Below are positions 44,121 through 56,023 of a stretch of DNA of 64,000 nt, one piece after another. The translations under genes and the position numbers were made by a program. The notes beneath the pieces were generated by a model. That model was not told where the DNA came from and did no database searches. It saw nothing but the letters and a program-made list of their open reading frames with translations. Position 1 is the stretch's first letter, and every line of letters starts with the position of its first letter. Location: contig MNCI01010116.1 of NCBI GenBank assembly GCA_015680685.1, forward strand, positions 283,786 to 347,785. Reading direction: 5' to 3'. This DNA is from Gnetum montanum (Eukaryota > Streptophyta > Gnetopsida > Gnetales > Gnetaceae).

Positions 44121-44606
44121 TATCTTAATAGCTAGATTAGTAAATGGAGATTAAATGATTAATTATCTAACTACTTAGCTAATCTAGTAATTAACTATCC
44201 TAATGTAAAGTAATCGTTCCCACTCATCATACACATCATGAACTTATATTAACATTGTTGGATTAACAAGTAGCTATTATTGGGTATGCCAAATATCCAC
44301 TATTGGGATTACCAGGCATAATATGTTATGCTTGAAATGGTCATACTTACATATTTATGGTTAATTATATTAATTATTTAAAGCCATAAATATAAATTGC
44401 ACTTAAAGTATAGTGCTAAAAGAAAAAGGTAAACTAATCTAAGTGCTGTGATTAATATAGGAAATCTTGACTTTATTTTCATTCATGCTAATGCGTTCAA
44501 GTATATAGGCATTCAAATAACGCACTATAAAATCTCTTAAATTCATACTACGATCACTCAAAGGAAAAATATTCTAACTTTGCAGAAATAAGATTGCAAG
44601 AATGAG
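43869..44606 (-). repeat. F: inverted LTR fragment
   Basis: This is an Athila-like LTR in reverse orientation. The left end TGATGAGAAGTAGG is the LTR 3' end. R/U5 sequence runs to about 44606, where the U3 and TATA box are missing and D's Gag begins. It resembles D's 3' LTR (61230-61925) read in reverse. A GT/AT microsatellite lies at 44091-44120. Confidence 0.75.
44091..44120 (+). repeat. GT/AT microsatellite
   Basis: TGTGTGTGTG is followed by eleven TA/AT units inside LTR fragment F. The related LTRs lack it. Confidence 0.9.
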
Positions 44607-44940
44607 AACCTTCTCCAAAAGGTGTGTTGTCTTTTCCTTTTCCTCCTTCATATTCCTCAGTAGTTCTTGCACCATCAACTACCATACCCTTGCCACCTAC
44701 TTCAGTTATGTAGGGGGAAATTACACCATAGTTATAATAGAAAAACATTGCAAGAAAAGTAAACTTAAGATTGGATATTCATCTAAGTGGTTTTGAATAG
44801 AAACCCTGCAAGAGACCATTCTTCAAAAAAAATAGCCTCACAAAATTCTTGAAGACAGTTGTGACTATGAACCATGCCTCGTCTATCTTTGAAAGTACTC
44901 TCAAGCCATCTTCAAACCAAAAGTCCTCTAATGTGCACAC
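44607..44940 (+). pseudogene. gag: Element D Gag C-terminal tail (broken)
   Basis: Only the Pro-rich tail remains: sequence equivalent to PPTPSMQGEI (about 44685-44720), then VNLRLDIHLSGFE and a basic stretch, which leads to NVHTVMLTHMVTNWIKAS (44930-44985) before protease. Stops are frequent. Confidence 0.7.
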
Positions 44941-45740
44941 TGTCATGTTAACCCACATGGTCACCAATTGGATAAAGGCTAGTTATCTTCCCAAAATGTG
45001 ATTTGATCCTGGAAGTCCTCTTATCTATTTACAGATTATAGGGAATGATCCATATAAGGCTTTATTGAATTTAGGTTCTAGGGTGAACTTAATCTTCTAA
45101 GAAATGTATGAGACCTGGAACTTGCCTACTCTCAAAAAGAGAAATATTAGACTAGAACTTGTGGATCCATCACTATCCCTTTAGGGCTAGTGGAGAACAT
45201 GATGACCACCATTTATTGATGGTTCTATCCTATAGATTTCCTTGTACTCCATATGGATAATTGTAAAGAATAATTTCCTATCATTATGGGAAGGGCTTGG
45301 CTAAGTATCATAGATACCAATATGGAAATTAGAAACCTCTCGTTGGAAATCTCTAAGGAAAATGAACTTGGCAAAATGGAGAAGAAGAGAGTTCTATGCA
45401 TTACATACAATGATATAGGGTGCCATTGCATGTAGAAACTATGGACTATAAAAGGTACATCTATCTAAGCATGTAACCAATGTGTTGAAATAGTAGTCAT
45501 TCAAAAGTGCCTATATGCAATAGCCAAAAAATAGGAAGGTATCTAGTGGCTAACATTAGAACATCAAGCTGAATTTAAAATATGCATGAAACCATTGGAG
45601 AGCCTCACAAGTGCTTACATTGAGAATATGGATGAAATGGAGCAACTCCATTGTCAACTCTTTCACACATAGAATGAAATGGATTATGGAGAGTTGGAAA
45701 TGCTAGATCACTTCAAGTAGGAACCCCTTGAACTGAAAGC
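44941..45740 (+). pseudogene. Element D aspartic protease (broken)
   Basis: It can be followed through SPLIYLQIIGNDPYKALLN (catalytic Asp to Asn), LGSRVNLIF, IPLGLVENMMTTIY with a frame change, and PIIMGRAWLSI. The Cys-containing tail (about 45400-45530) matches B and is intact in length, unlike A. Stops and the catalytic change show it is dead. Confidence 0.82.
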
Positions 45741-46450
45741 TTTATCAATATGCTTTCCTTAATAATGGCAAGCTTGTAATCATTAATGCCAACCTTGCTC
45801 AAAATTAGAAAAAGAAGCTACTGAAAGTGATGAACAAGTGGCCAACAACCTTTGCCTGGTCATATCATGAACTAATAAGGATAGAGCCATGGATATGCTA
45901 GCACCGCATCTATATAGACTCTTCCATCAAGCCAAGGAGGTAGTTGCAGAAAATGTTGAATCCAAAACTTAAGCAAGCTATTAAGGAAGAAGTAGAATAA
46001 TTTTTTAAGGCCAAGTTCATATATGCAATTATAGACAACGAATGGATTAGCCCACTCATGATTGTATGTAAGAATGGAAGAAAGTTGAGAGTTTACATAG
46101 ATTTTAGGTTATTGAACATGGTAATCTTTAAAGATCATTTTCCATTGACATTTGTTGACAGGTATTGGATATCATTGCATAACATTGCTATTATAGCTTT
46201 TTGGGTGATTATAGTGGCTATAACTAGATCAAGATTGTATTAGAGGATCAAGCCTAAAAAATTTTCACAAGTCCCTAAAGGACTTTTGCATATAGAAAGA
46301 TGCCCTTTGGCTTGTGCAATACTCTTGCTACTTTCCAGTGCTTGGTGTTTACTATCTTCTAGTAGTAGATTGGTAGTGGAGTAAAAGTGTTCATGGATGA
46401 CTTCTCTACCTATGGGACCACTTTTGAGCAAGATTAGACCATTTTTAGCA
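45741..46450 (+). pseudogene. Element D reverse transcriptase (broken)
   Basis: Blocks: WSYHELIRIEPWIC, LNPKLKQAIKEEVE, DNEWISPLMIV, VYIDFRLLNMVIFKDHFPL (46058-46160), GYNQIKI-like sequence with a stop, RKMPFGLCN and VFMDDFSTYGTTFEQ (46388-46430). The FMDD catalytic pair is intact. Stops and a deletion near 46160 break it. Confidence 0.85.
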
Positions 46451-47215
46451 AGTTCTTCAATGATGTGTGAAGACTAATCTAAAGCTCAATTAGTAGAAAA
46501 GCCACTTGATGGTCCAAGAAGGCATAGTTTTGGTGCATCAAATTTCAGAAAAAGTGAGTGAGATGGACCTAGAAAAGATATGGGTCATCCAAGGAATTAC
46601 TAGATAGCCTAAAATGGTAAAATAAGTAATGTCATTCCTTGGCCATATTGGTTATTACTAGCATTTCATCAAAAACTTCTCAAGGATTGCTAAGTTGCTA
46701 GTAGAGCTAAGAAAGAAGGATGCACCCTTCAATTGGACCAAAGAATGCGAGTTGACATTCTAGCAGTGAAAGCAAATGCTTGTAGAAACTCCCATTTTAT
46801 GTGCTCTAGATTAGTTTAGACCCTTGCACATCATGATAGATGCATCCAATTATGCATTGAGAGTTGTACTTATAAAATTGGATGATTAAAAGCGTCCTTA
46901 TTACATCCATTGTATAAATAGAATTACTGTGGGAACATAGTTGAATTATACCACCATTAAGAAGGAGCTCATGGTGATGGTGTATGTCTTAGAGAAGTTC
47001 AAGAATTATGTGCTTAGATATTAGATCTTTGTACACATAGTCCATAGTTCCATTAGGTTTTTAATGAATAAGCTAGTAGTGAGCCCCTGTGTCATATGGT
47101 GATTGGTGATTCTACAAGAGTTCGATCTTACAATGATGGACAAAAAGGGAATTGAGAACATGGTCACTGGTCACTTTTCTTGCTTACGATAGGACAACAA
47201 AGAGGATGAGGGATC
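46451..47215 (+). pseudogene. Element D RT connection and RNase H (broken)
   Basis: It corresponds to B 22551-23270. TIKKELMVMVYVLEKF is followed by FVHIVHSSIRFLMNK (Asp of MDH changed), LVILQEFDLTMMDKKGIEN and a GHFSCLR end motif. Stops are scattered through it. Confidence 0.8.
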
Positions 47216-48494
47216 TTTATTTAATCAATTTATAAATGAACTTCTCTTTGTAAAAGCTATTGAAGCTAAAGATTTTAAAGCTTCTAATTGATATAATGAA
47301 TTCCTCTCTTATTTGCTCACGTAGAAGACTCCTCAGGAATGAAAAAATAAGAAGAAACAATAGTTTCTACACCAAGTCAAGCATTACATGGAGATCAAGG
47401 ATAACCTTTACAAGGTTTGTGCTGATGGCTTAGTATGATGGTGTTTGCCCAATGTTGATCAATTGTAGATCCTTCAAGACATACATGAAGGTCCTTGTGT
47501 GGGCCATTATGTAGGAAGGAGGACAACCATAAAAATCCTCATGGCAAGATACTTTTTACTATCAAAGAGATGAAGGAATGATCATACAAATGAGGGGGTC
47601 CCAGTAGTGGATCTAACCATTGAAGCCTTTTGAACTTTGGGGCATTGACTTTATGGGGTCCATCAACCCCATGTCCAATGGGAAGGCATATATCATAGTA
47701 GTAGTTGACTACTACATCAAGTGGGTTGAAGATGTAGCTATCATTGACTATTCATCTTCTAATGTAGAATAGTTTGTTCAACAAAGTTTGGTAAATAGGT
47801 TTGGTGTGCCAAGGGTACTTATTTATGATAATGAAACTCACTTTAGAGGTGCTTCTTTTCAAAAGCTAATGCAATGCTTAGGGGTGCAACATAAATTAAT
47901 AACTCACTATCACCTCCAAGCTAATGGTCAAGCCAAGGCTACTAATGGGGAAATAACTAGGATACTAACACCCACCATTAGTAAATATAGGAATGAGTGG
48001 AGCACAAAACTCAATGATGCTCTATGTACTTATCAATCAACCTTGATACTTCATTTTGGTTATTCTCCCTATGAGTTGGTGTATGGAAAACTACCAATAC
48101 TTTCCATCCAAGCTTAGCTTTGTACACTCTCAACGGCCTATGAGCTTGACCTTGATCTAATTCTAGCACAAAAAGAATGCCTAATGATACTAAATGTGCT
48201 AGAAGAGAACCAACAAGTAGTCCTATCAATGAATGAGGTGCACAATGCACATGCCAAACAATGTCATGATGTACAAATAAGGAGAGTTAAATTTCAACTA
48301 GGTAATAAGGTTCTTTATGACAACCACATGCATGTACCCCAATGTACAAAGTTTCAAATACTATGAGAAGGACCTTACATCATTCATGCAACTTTTTCTT
48401 CCAATGTCATGATAATTTACCAGCCTATAAGCTTAGAGAAACATATGTTAGTTAACATCCAACAAGTGAAGGCTTTCTTAGAACCTAGGAAAAC
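47216..48494 (+). pseudogene. Element D integrase (broken; tail at 55922-56023)
   Basis: Following the RNase H linker, the zinc region (about 47470-47560) lacks part of its Cys pair because of a deletion. The core reads WGIDFMGS (first Asp intact), IYDNETHF (second Asp intact) and NGQAKATNGE (third position Lys instead of Glu). An open stretch of 109 codons covers 47788-48117. VLYDNHMHVPQ and the following C-terminal block run into N3 at 48494. The last codons SIFQISTFQLSHGRDDQPN lie at 55965-56020, with TAA at 56021-56023. Confidence 0.85.
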
Positions 48495-49501
48495 TGATGA
48501 GTGGTGAGATACCCCTACACTCAACCATATGAATACGAGCGTAGCATGCACAATCCGGTTGAACTCCACAGACTAAATGCCTACATGCCCCATGGAACAC
48601 TTAGGGTTAATTATTCGTTGTCTTCCCAAACTTACTTGTAGTTTTCACGGTGTATGGTTAAGCAAGTCTGAGGTATATGATTTTTATAGTTTTTTTATGT
48701 TTTTGTCTTCTATACTAACAGGGTGAAGGGTTGAGAAGCTAACTAACTCTAATTAGTGAACTAAGTCTAAATTACCTAGCGTTAGCATCCGTTCCCACTT
48801 ACCGTACACACCCTGAATCGATGCAACTGTGGCTACCAAATGCTAATCGTTGCTGGGATCACCACACGTAACACATGTGCTTGAAGTGGTTGTACTGAGG
48901 AACTTAACTAGGAGGAAAGGGTTGAGAGAATCTAATCTAGCCTAAGTGCGATGAGTGGCTGATTCCTTGACTAACCGTACACATCTTTAGATGCTCATAA
49001 TCAAGTCGTACTCTGAGCAACCTATTCCTTGATCAACCGTACACATCCTTAAATGCTTGTAATCAATTCGTACTTTGAGCAACCGATTCCTTGATCAACC
49101 GTACACATCCTTAAATGCTTGTAATCAAGTCGTACTCATTTTGCATTAAAGAAAGCAATAAATAACAGGTAATAAATCCTATTCCATGCACTGCAAGGTT
49201 TATCCAAGAAGCTTATCTTTATTGCCGTACACAACTTGTGTTTAGGTACAATGTTGCTCGAATAAAGATCCGTTCACTTTTAGGACTCCTACTGCAGGCA
49301 CATGGAAAATATTCTATCTCTAGGGTGATCAATCTGCTAGAGTTTCCCTACTTCTAGCCTAGGATGAGGAATAAGGGGAGTGCCGCCTCTTATTTATAGA
49401 TATGGCGATGGACCGCGATATCGTGTACGTGATATCATAGGGGACGACGTGATATCGCATGGGATGCGATATCACGGCTCATGCGATATCACATCTCATC
49501 A
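48495..49501 (-). repeat. 3' LTR of N3
   Basis: The 1,007-bp LTR has TGATGAGTGG at the left and CTCATCA at the right. A 62-bp unit is tripled at 48961-49137. TATTTATA (49391-49398) is the TATA box on the minus strand, with five GATATC palindromes between it and the LTR edge. The polypurine tract TACCCCCATGA lies at 49502-49512. Confidence 0.93.
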
Positions 49502-49674
49502 TACCCCCATGAATGAATGAAAACTCATCCTCGAGTTCCTTACAAAATATTGGAAAGGTATGGAATTATTGAGGGGAGTGGAACTAATGGAATGACATGT
49601 GAATAGATCATCATTACAAGACTTGACAAAACTGGTGTTCATGACAACAAGGGTGAACACCTTATTACAATGAC

Positions 49675-49863
49675 ATCAGGCCTTAGTTGGCAGTTGAGAA
49701 AGAGAGAGAGAGAAAGAAGTGTTGCTACTGCCAACACCAAGATTGCATCTTTCGTTGTCCATTGGTAAGTGTGCCATCGATCTTGCTCCTTGCATAGCTG
49801 CTGTATCACTGCTCCATTCCATGTGGTCCCTCCAAATCCTGTTCGTTATTGCATGATCGCCAT
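49675..49863 (-). pseudogene. N3 small 3' ORF (broken copy of the 63-aa ORF)
   Basis: The ATG (49861-49863) follows the acceptor GTGTGTGCAG as in N2. The frame matches the N2 ORF, with QQLCKEQDRWHTYQWTTKDA and the hydrophobic AILVLAVATLLSLSLF, but codon 6 is a stop (CAA/CAG to TAA) and a 4-nt deletion alters the last residues. I do not recognise the protein. Conservation of position and hydrophobic end between N2 and N3 is what makes it noteworthy. Confidence 0.5.
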
Positions 49864-50093
49864 CTGCACACACAACGTAATCCTATATTAGCAAGGGTAA
49901 ATGAATTTCAATGTACTTAATACCTTGCTTCGGTGTAAGTTCATTGGCTAGGTTGTGGTATGGATGATATGGATCAGGAGATATATTAATGATGACTACC
50001 GAAGGTGTAGGGGTTAGGAAGAAAATCAAGAAATTTGGGGCTAGGAGAAAATTGAAAAAATCGGGCCCCGTACCCCCATGACTAATCACGAAC
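49864..50093 (-). other. Candidate intron before N3 small ORF
   Basis: The donor CGGAG|GTTCGTG begins at 50093 on the minus strand and the acceptor GTGTGTGCAG ends at 49864. Length is 230 nt against 232 in N2. The polypurine-like TTAGTCATGGGGGTACGGGG is just inside the donor. Confidence 0.5.
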
Positions 50094-51294
50094 CTCCGGT
50101 AGCAATAGAATGGAGAAAGAATAAGGACAAGAAGATGGAGAAAAAGAGACAACTAGGACATCGATGAAATGGATGTCAAGATGGAAATGAAAAAAATAAA
50201 ATTAATTACAACATGTTAAGGGAAAGAATTTAACTGGTGCACCAAATAGGAATGTCAGTGGGTCCTCCCCAAAGCAGGCTCATGCCCTTAATGCCCTAAC
50301 AATCCCACATTCAAAGAGTCCGTAGGCTCTAGGAATGTCTTTTGGAACAAGAGTTAAAGTCTTAACCGTGAGAATTTACTGAAAAGAAAACAATGTATCT
50401 ACCAAAATATACGCTAATGATACAACTGGCAATGAGGTGAGCAATGGAGAGAAGGGTGGAGAGAAGAGAATGTAATGGAATCCCAAGAATAAGGTGGTGT
50501 ACAACCCCTTGTGTGTTTCATGATTAATGTGACTTGGTAAATCTCATTCCAACTCCATCCTTAAACCAACCACATTCAGTGACTTTGCATCAATGCATTC
50601 GGCCAAACCATCCTTGTGAATAACAAGAATGCTTCTCCAAGAGCCACCACCATTTTGACAAAACAAAGGAGAGAATGGGAAGCGAGAAGGGCCTTAGTTA
50701 GAGGGAATGTTTTTGGTTTCAAAATAAGTGCTTGTAGCCCAAGTTTATTTTGTCTAAGGGGTGTGCTTTGAATTCTTGCTTTTTCTTTTCTTTTTCTCTC
50801 TCTCTTTTTCTTTTGTTTTTGTTTTGTGTTTTTATGCCTGAGAACCACACCATGCAAAGACTTCTTATTTTTATTGTCTCAGCTTCTGAAAATTGGGTAA
50901 CATTGGAATGGCAAGAAAACTCAAGAAGAAAACATCCAAGCACCAAAGAGAACGGCCAACACAAATGCATCAAGTTCCCTTGAAGTCACACCCTTTTCAA
51001 ACCTTGAGTTCTTCCTTCGTTTGAAAAATACCTAGTCACTGATTCATTAAAGTTCTTATTAGAAAGGAGACTGTACATTTCCAAGCCAAGAGAGACCACA
51101 GACTTTGGTGGATGGATGGATGAAGTGAACTCATTTCCTGCCATATTAGAAGAACATACCTTAGTATCAACATCATGACTTAAAGGTAAAAACCAAACAT
51201 TAGCAATCAATATGAAACATAGTTCATACCATCATTTCGAACACTTATTAGGTGACAAACTTACAACGTGGAACACACGCACACACACACAAAA
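50094..51294 (-). other. N3 non-coding region
   Basis: No ORF is supported. The conserved A-rich cassette (TCTTTGCATGGTGTGG, A-rich tract, CAAAGCACACCCCTTAGAC on the minus strand) is at about 50745-50868. The TGGGGAGGACCCA motif is near 50265-50277 and GGGCATTAAGGGCAT near 50282-50296. The order matches N2. Confidence 0.65.
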
Positions 51295-52470
51295 TTAAAA
51301 AGTATAACGATGTTGTAAAACAAAAACAAGAAAAGTTAAAGAAATTTGTAAAAAAAAAATGTGTAAGACAAAAACTGTAAAATAAAAACTTGTAAAACAA
51401 AAACATGTAAAATAAATATGTGTAAAACAAAAACGTGGAAAACAAAAACGTGTAAAACAAAAACGTGTAAAAGAAATATGTGTAAAAAAAAATGTATAAA
51501 ACAAAAACTTAAAAGAATTGAGGGCCCCATGACTGAGTGGAAAGGGAGAGATCCGAAATAATGAACATCTATTTGAATTTCGTAAAAGTGCCCAACTTCT
51601 TCCCATTGATGTTCTCAGATTAAGGGGTGGAAGTTGGCGACGCTCATATTCCAATGTGTCTATGCCTTCGTTGTTGGCATGGTTTTTCTCCTCAGTTCGT
51701 TCCATGCATATTTGTTTGCTCTTTTGAGTAGCTGTCAACCACAGGGTGTCTACTACTTGTTGTGTGGTTGCTACATCTAGGCATCTTTGTTTCAAAGTTT
51801 CAAGGGCACACCTGTTACATGGAGGCATTTCCTCCATGTCATCACCCGATGAATCACTGTATGTGATGCATGGAACTTTCTTCTTCTCGATCTTTCCATA
51901 AATGTTTATCTTAGATATCTGCAACGAAAGATCATGGATCCCTAGGTATGCATCTACTGTACTTAGCCATGGTCTTCCCATTATAATTGGGAAGCCCCCT
52001 TCATTGTTGTTAACTTCAATCACCAGGAAATTAGCTGGGTAAGACCACCCACACATAGTGGTAATAATTTCATCCACCAGTCCCAAGGGAATGGTGATGG
52101 ATTGGTCAGCCAACTCCAGTTGGATGTTTCTCTTCTTAAGTTGGCATAGGTTCTAGGCTTGATACATTTCTCGTGATATTAAATTGACTCCGGAACCTAA
52201 GTCAAGAAGAGCCTGATGTGGTTTATTCTTGACAATTTGTAGATAAATTAGGGGACTCCCAGGGTTAGATAGTTTCCTGGGAAGGTGGCCTACCTTGATC
52301 CAGTCGGTTACGATATGCGTTAACATAACTGTATGTGTACTCTGTTGTTGGACTGAAGGGTGCTCCGAAGTGTTAGATGGTGGAGGCATGTACATCAGCT
52401 CAACCGTTTGTTGTTGCAAGAGTTTGTCTGGGCTTCTGGTTCTGAAGAAAGGCCTTCTCTTTTTATAGTT
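51295..52470 (-). pseudogene. N3 protease fused to integrase tail, with T-rich repeat extension
   Basis: On the minus strand: TDWIKVGHLPRKLSN, ALLDLGSGVNLIS (catalytic DSG changed to DLG), a stop, then 272 open codons from ADQSITIPLGLVDE through PIIMGRPWLSTVDAYLG, the Cys-containing tail (CNRCALETLKQRC) and the fusion to integrase end residues RCSLFRISPFPLSHG. Here the stop used by N2 is lost, and the frame continues through about ten 15-17-bp TTTTTGTTTTACACG units (51345-51515), giving a Phe/Thr-rich tail that is probably an accident. Confidence 0.85.
51345..51515 (-). repeat. Tandem TTTTTGTTTTACACG repeat in N3
   Basis: About ten imperfect 15-17-bp units. Single or few copies occur at the same place in A (15030-15090) and N2 (10690-10800), so the array expanded in the N3 lineage. 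Confidence 0.85.
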
Positions 52471-54807
52471 GTCAGAACCAGTACCAGGTTGAATATTTAT
52501 AGCTCTCGTAGTATTACGTTGCTGTGGTTGAGTAGGGAGTTCCCCTTGCATTGTTGGAACAGGTTGTATGGGAACTACGGGTGGAAGAGGTGTGGATGGA
52601 GTTGGAGGATGGGATGAGTGTGAGATGTCTCCCGGAGGAGAAGGAGTCCTCCTAAACTTGGTAGTGATGTTAGGGAGTAGTGTGACTCATAGAGTCACTT
52701 GGAGAAATCGGCTACTTCACATAATAACCATAAGGATCTGGCTGTCGGTAAGGGTACTGTTGTGTTGGCGGTGGCATCCCCCATGACTGTGGGTATTGCC
52801 ACTACTAATGCTGTTTGATGGGCTATGGTGGAGTTCCACTTGGATAATACGTTAGGGGTTGGTGGAACTGCCTTTGGTTACCTTGTGAATAAGGTAACCT
52901 TCGGGGTGTTTGCCGTTGGTTGAGTCTTGGATTAAGCGCATACACCGCAGAGTCCTATAGATGTGAGATAATTAGACAACATCCCTTAGGATGGTCATAT
53001 TGGAAAATGTCACATCCACCATCATCGTCTATGTCAGAGTCCACAGCCTCATCAGAGATAGGAATTTTCCCCTTACCCTTGTTATGTGCAGGGCTTGCAT
53101 TTCTCCGCTTTGTCTTACCTTTGTCACTACTTTGTTCTTCCTTAGAATCTTCTACAATTTTCAAGATAGTTTCAAGTCTTGAGTCTAAGGAATCCCACAG
53201 CTGGTCCATCTTAGCCGATACCTTTGTTGTTAATTTTTGGATCGGCAAGGTTTTTCGATTCACCAACTCTTCGAGTGGTGACTCATCCTCCTCATCACAA
53301 AATTTCACTCCCTTCTTTCGAAGGGAGGGATCGCGGCTGTATTCTTCCGCACTTTCCCTCTTACATAGCTCACCTTCTTCTTGTGCTACTTGTTCCAACA
53401 AATGATGTACTTCATGGAATCTAAGTTGTGATAGCCTCCCTTGGGCATAAGTCCCAAGGGTTCTTCTCATTTCATGCCTTAGCCCATCCATGATGTGGCG
53501 AAGTTGATCCCACTGAGCATACCCATGGCCCAGGCAACGATGTAATAATTTGTAGTAGCGGGCCATGGAAGCATCTAAGAGTTCATAAGTACCTTGTTTC
53601 TAGCCTTGGATCTGCTTACGCAAATTGGACACTCTGGAGTACGTCTGATATTTATCTTTGAAGAGTTCTAGCATCGTACTCCACCTCCTGATGGTTTTCG
53701 GTTCTAAGGACCGGTAGCAACTCTCTGCTTCTTTGGTGAGTGTCCTTGAGAACAACTTAAGCTTTTGCCACTCATTCTCTATATTTTGCAAGGCACAGGC
53801 ATCGTGGAATGCCTGTAAATGATACTGTGGATCAACGTTGTATCCCCCTTCAAAACGTGGGATGTTGTTCATGTCTAAACGCTTGATCCAACTATCCTTT
53901 TGGTGCCTTGTTGGAATTCTAACAGCCTCTGTTATGTTGAGCATACTTTGGGTTGTGAGTAGGGGCTTGTCATGATCATCTCTTTCATGATGCCTGTGAT
54001 GTCTTCGTGGTTCCCTACTCTCCCTACGTCCTTGCCCTTGTCCTTTCTCTCAACTTTCCTGTCGAGGTTTTTTGTCCTTCCTATCCTTATCCTCATCATT
54101 ATGTTCATGGTGGTTGCGCCCAGATGTGGAAGGAGAGGGTGAGTGATGAGAAGAAGGAGAAGAAGAAGGGGAACCATTGCCATGGCGATGTTTCTTGCCT
54201 TCCCTTCTGCTACTTCGGCCCCGATCGTTATAACGATCTAAGTGCCCGTCCTTAGTGTGAATTGTTGTTCCCTCTATGAACAGTTGGTGTTCATGGGGAT
54301 TAGAACCAGTGTTATGTATCGTTGAGCATAGGTTCTAATACCTAACCTCCTCACCATTGTTAGGAGGTGGAAAATCATTTGCTAGAGAACCCATTATAAG
54401 GGGTTCGTGATCTCCTATTTCGCTAAGGATGTGCAGACCTTTTCCCTTCAAAAGTGTATGTTGACTCTCTTGCCTTAAGTCCCTCATACGTTGTGTATCT
54501 GTGGGATGGTAATCCCTAATATCAAAGTCTTTCACAACGTATTCAGCAAATAATTTGTCATGCTAATATGTGGCAAGGCATGGAAGAGCATGTTAGGGAC
54601 TGATCGGTCTGGGGGTAACATAATGTTACCTTGCAGATCTCTCCACCGTAGTTGTTCATCTTGATGGAGGATAAAGGTAAAGTTTGGAATATACTCATCG
54701 GGATGAGTATAGACTATCTTGTATTGTTTAGGACTTGGCTGATTTTGGTTATGTATTTTATGTTGCCGAATGTCTCTAGTATTAGTCCTAGGTGGTGAAG
54801 AAGACAT
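52471..54807 (-). pseudogene. gag: N3 Gag (broken)
   Basis: The start ATG is at 54805-54807. Order on the minus strand: MSSSPPRTNTRDIRQHK, VYTHPDEYIPNFTFILHQDE, a decayed Ser/His/Arg linker with frame changes (53930-54300), core HLQAFHDACALQN and CYRSLEPKTIRRWSTMLELF (53600-53944), the helical region (52955-53566) with LGTYAQGRLSQLRFHE, a knuckle-like motif CDIFQYDHPKGCC with the second Cys replaced by Phe, and the Pro/Gln-rich tail. Close similarity to N2 Gag marks them as one subfamily. The N-terminal start seen here is the best model for the family. Confidence 0.88.
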
Positions 54808-54928
54808 TTTTATCGGTGTGCTCTTTCACCGTTATAAAATTTTTCTGTTAATTAACCTAAAGGTTCATTTAGGCTTCCAACGATGTGAGTGATATCCTTT
54901 ATGTTCTATTCAACGCACAAACACTTAG

Positions 54929-54946
54929 TCCCTGGCAACAGTGCCA
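54929..54946 (-). other. Primer binding site of N3
   Basis: On the minus strand TGGCACTGTTGCCAGGGA lies one base from the LTR and matches the tRNA-Asp complement at 15 of 18 positions. About 120 bp of leader (54808-54928) separate it from the Gag ATG. Confidence 0.82.
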
Positions 54947-54947
54947 A

Positions 54948-55921
54948 TGATGAATGGCGAGATACCCCTACACTCAACCATATGAATACGAGCGTAGCAT
55001 GCATGATCCGGTCGAACCCCGTAGACTAAATGCCTATACGCGCCATGGAACACTTAGGGTTAATTATTCATTGTCTTCCCAGACTTACTTGTAGTTGTCA
55101 TGGTGTATGGTTAAGCAAGTATGAGGTATATGATTTTTATAGTTTTTTATGTTTTTTTCTTCTATACTAACAGGGTGAAGGGTTGAGAAGCTAACTAACT
55201 CTAACTAGTGAACTAAGTCTAAATTACCTAGTGTCAGCATCCATTCCCACTTACCGTACACACCCTGAACCGATGCAACTATGGTTACCAAATGCTAATC
55301 GTTGTTGGGATCACCACACGTAACACATGTGCTCGAAGTGGTTGTACTGAGGCACTTAACTAGGAGGAAAGGATTGAGAGAATCTAATCTAGCCTAAGTG
55401 TGATGAGCGGCTGATTCCTTGACTAATTGTACACATCCTTAAATGCTCGTAATCAAGTCGTACTCTAAGCAATCGATTCCTTGATAACCGTACACATCCT
55501 TAAATGCTCGTAATCAAGTCGTACTCTAAGCAACTGATTTCTTGATCAACTGTACACATCCTTAAATGCTCGTAATCAAGTCGTACTCATTCCACATTAA
55601 AGAAAGCAATAAATAATAGGTAATAAATCCTATTCCATGCACTACAAGGTTTATCCAAGAAGCTCGTCTTTATTGCCGTACACAACTTATGTTCAGGTAC
55701 AATGTTGCTCGAATAAAGATCTGCTCACTTTTAGGACTCCTACTGTAGGCACATGTAAAATATTCTATCTCTGGAGTGATCAATCTGCTAGAGTTTCCCT
55801 ACTTCTAGCCTAGGATGAGGAATAAGGGGAGTGCCACCTCTTATTTATAGATATGGCGGCGGATTGCGATATCGCAGGGGACGATGCGATATCATGGCTC
55901 ATGCGATATCACGTCTCATCA
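54948..55921 (-). repeat. 5' LTR of N3
   Basis: The 974-bp LTR begins TGATGAATGG and ends CTCATCA on the plus strand. It has the same 62-bp triplication (55413-55588, middle unit 61 bp), TATTTATA at 55842-55849 and only three GATATC palindromes against five in the left LTR. The 33-bp length difference from the left LTR lies mainly in this array. Confidence 0.93.
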
Positions 55922-56023
55922 ATAACCATTAGTACTAACACCTTAATAGATGGACAAGCATGCTCTATTTTTCAGATCTCTACCTTTCAACTCAGTCATG
56001 GAAGAGATGACCAACCAAATTAA

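Larger units (their letters stand above)
48495..55921 (-). mobile_element. N3: complete non-autonomous gag-protease element
   Basis: This is a full-length 7.4-kb copy on the minus strand: 5' LTR (right), PBS, Gag, protease joined to the integrase tail, non-coding region, candidate intron, small ORF, polypurine tract and 3' LTR (left). The flanks AAAAC (48490-48494) and ATAAC (55922-55926) are a target duplication with one mismatch. D's integrase tail continues across it. Over about 440 bp compared by eye, the two LTRs differ at roughly 5-6%, mostly C/T changes, so insertion is fairly recent but not fresh. Confidence 0.93.
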
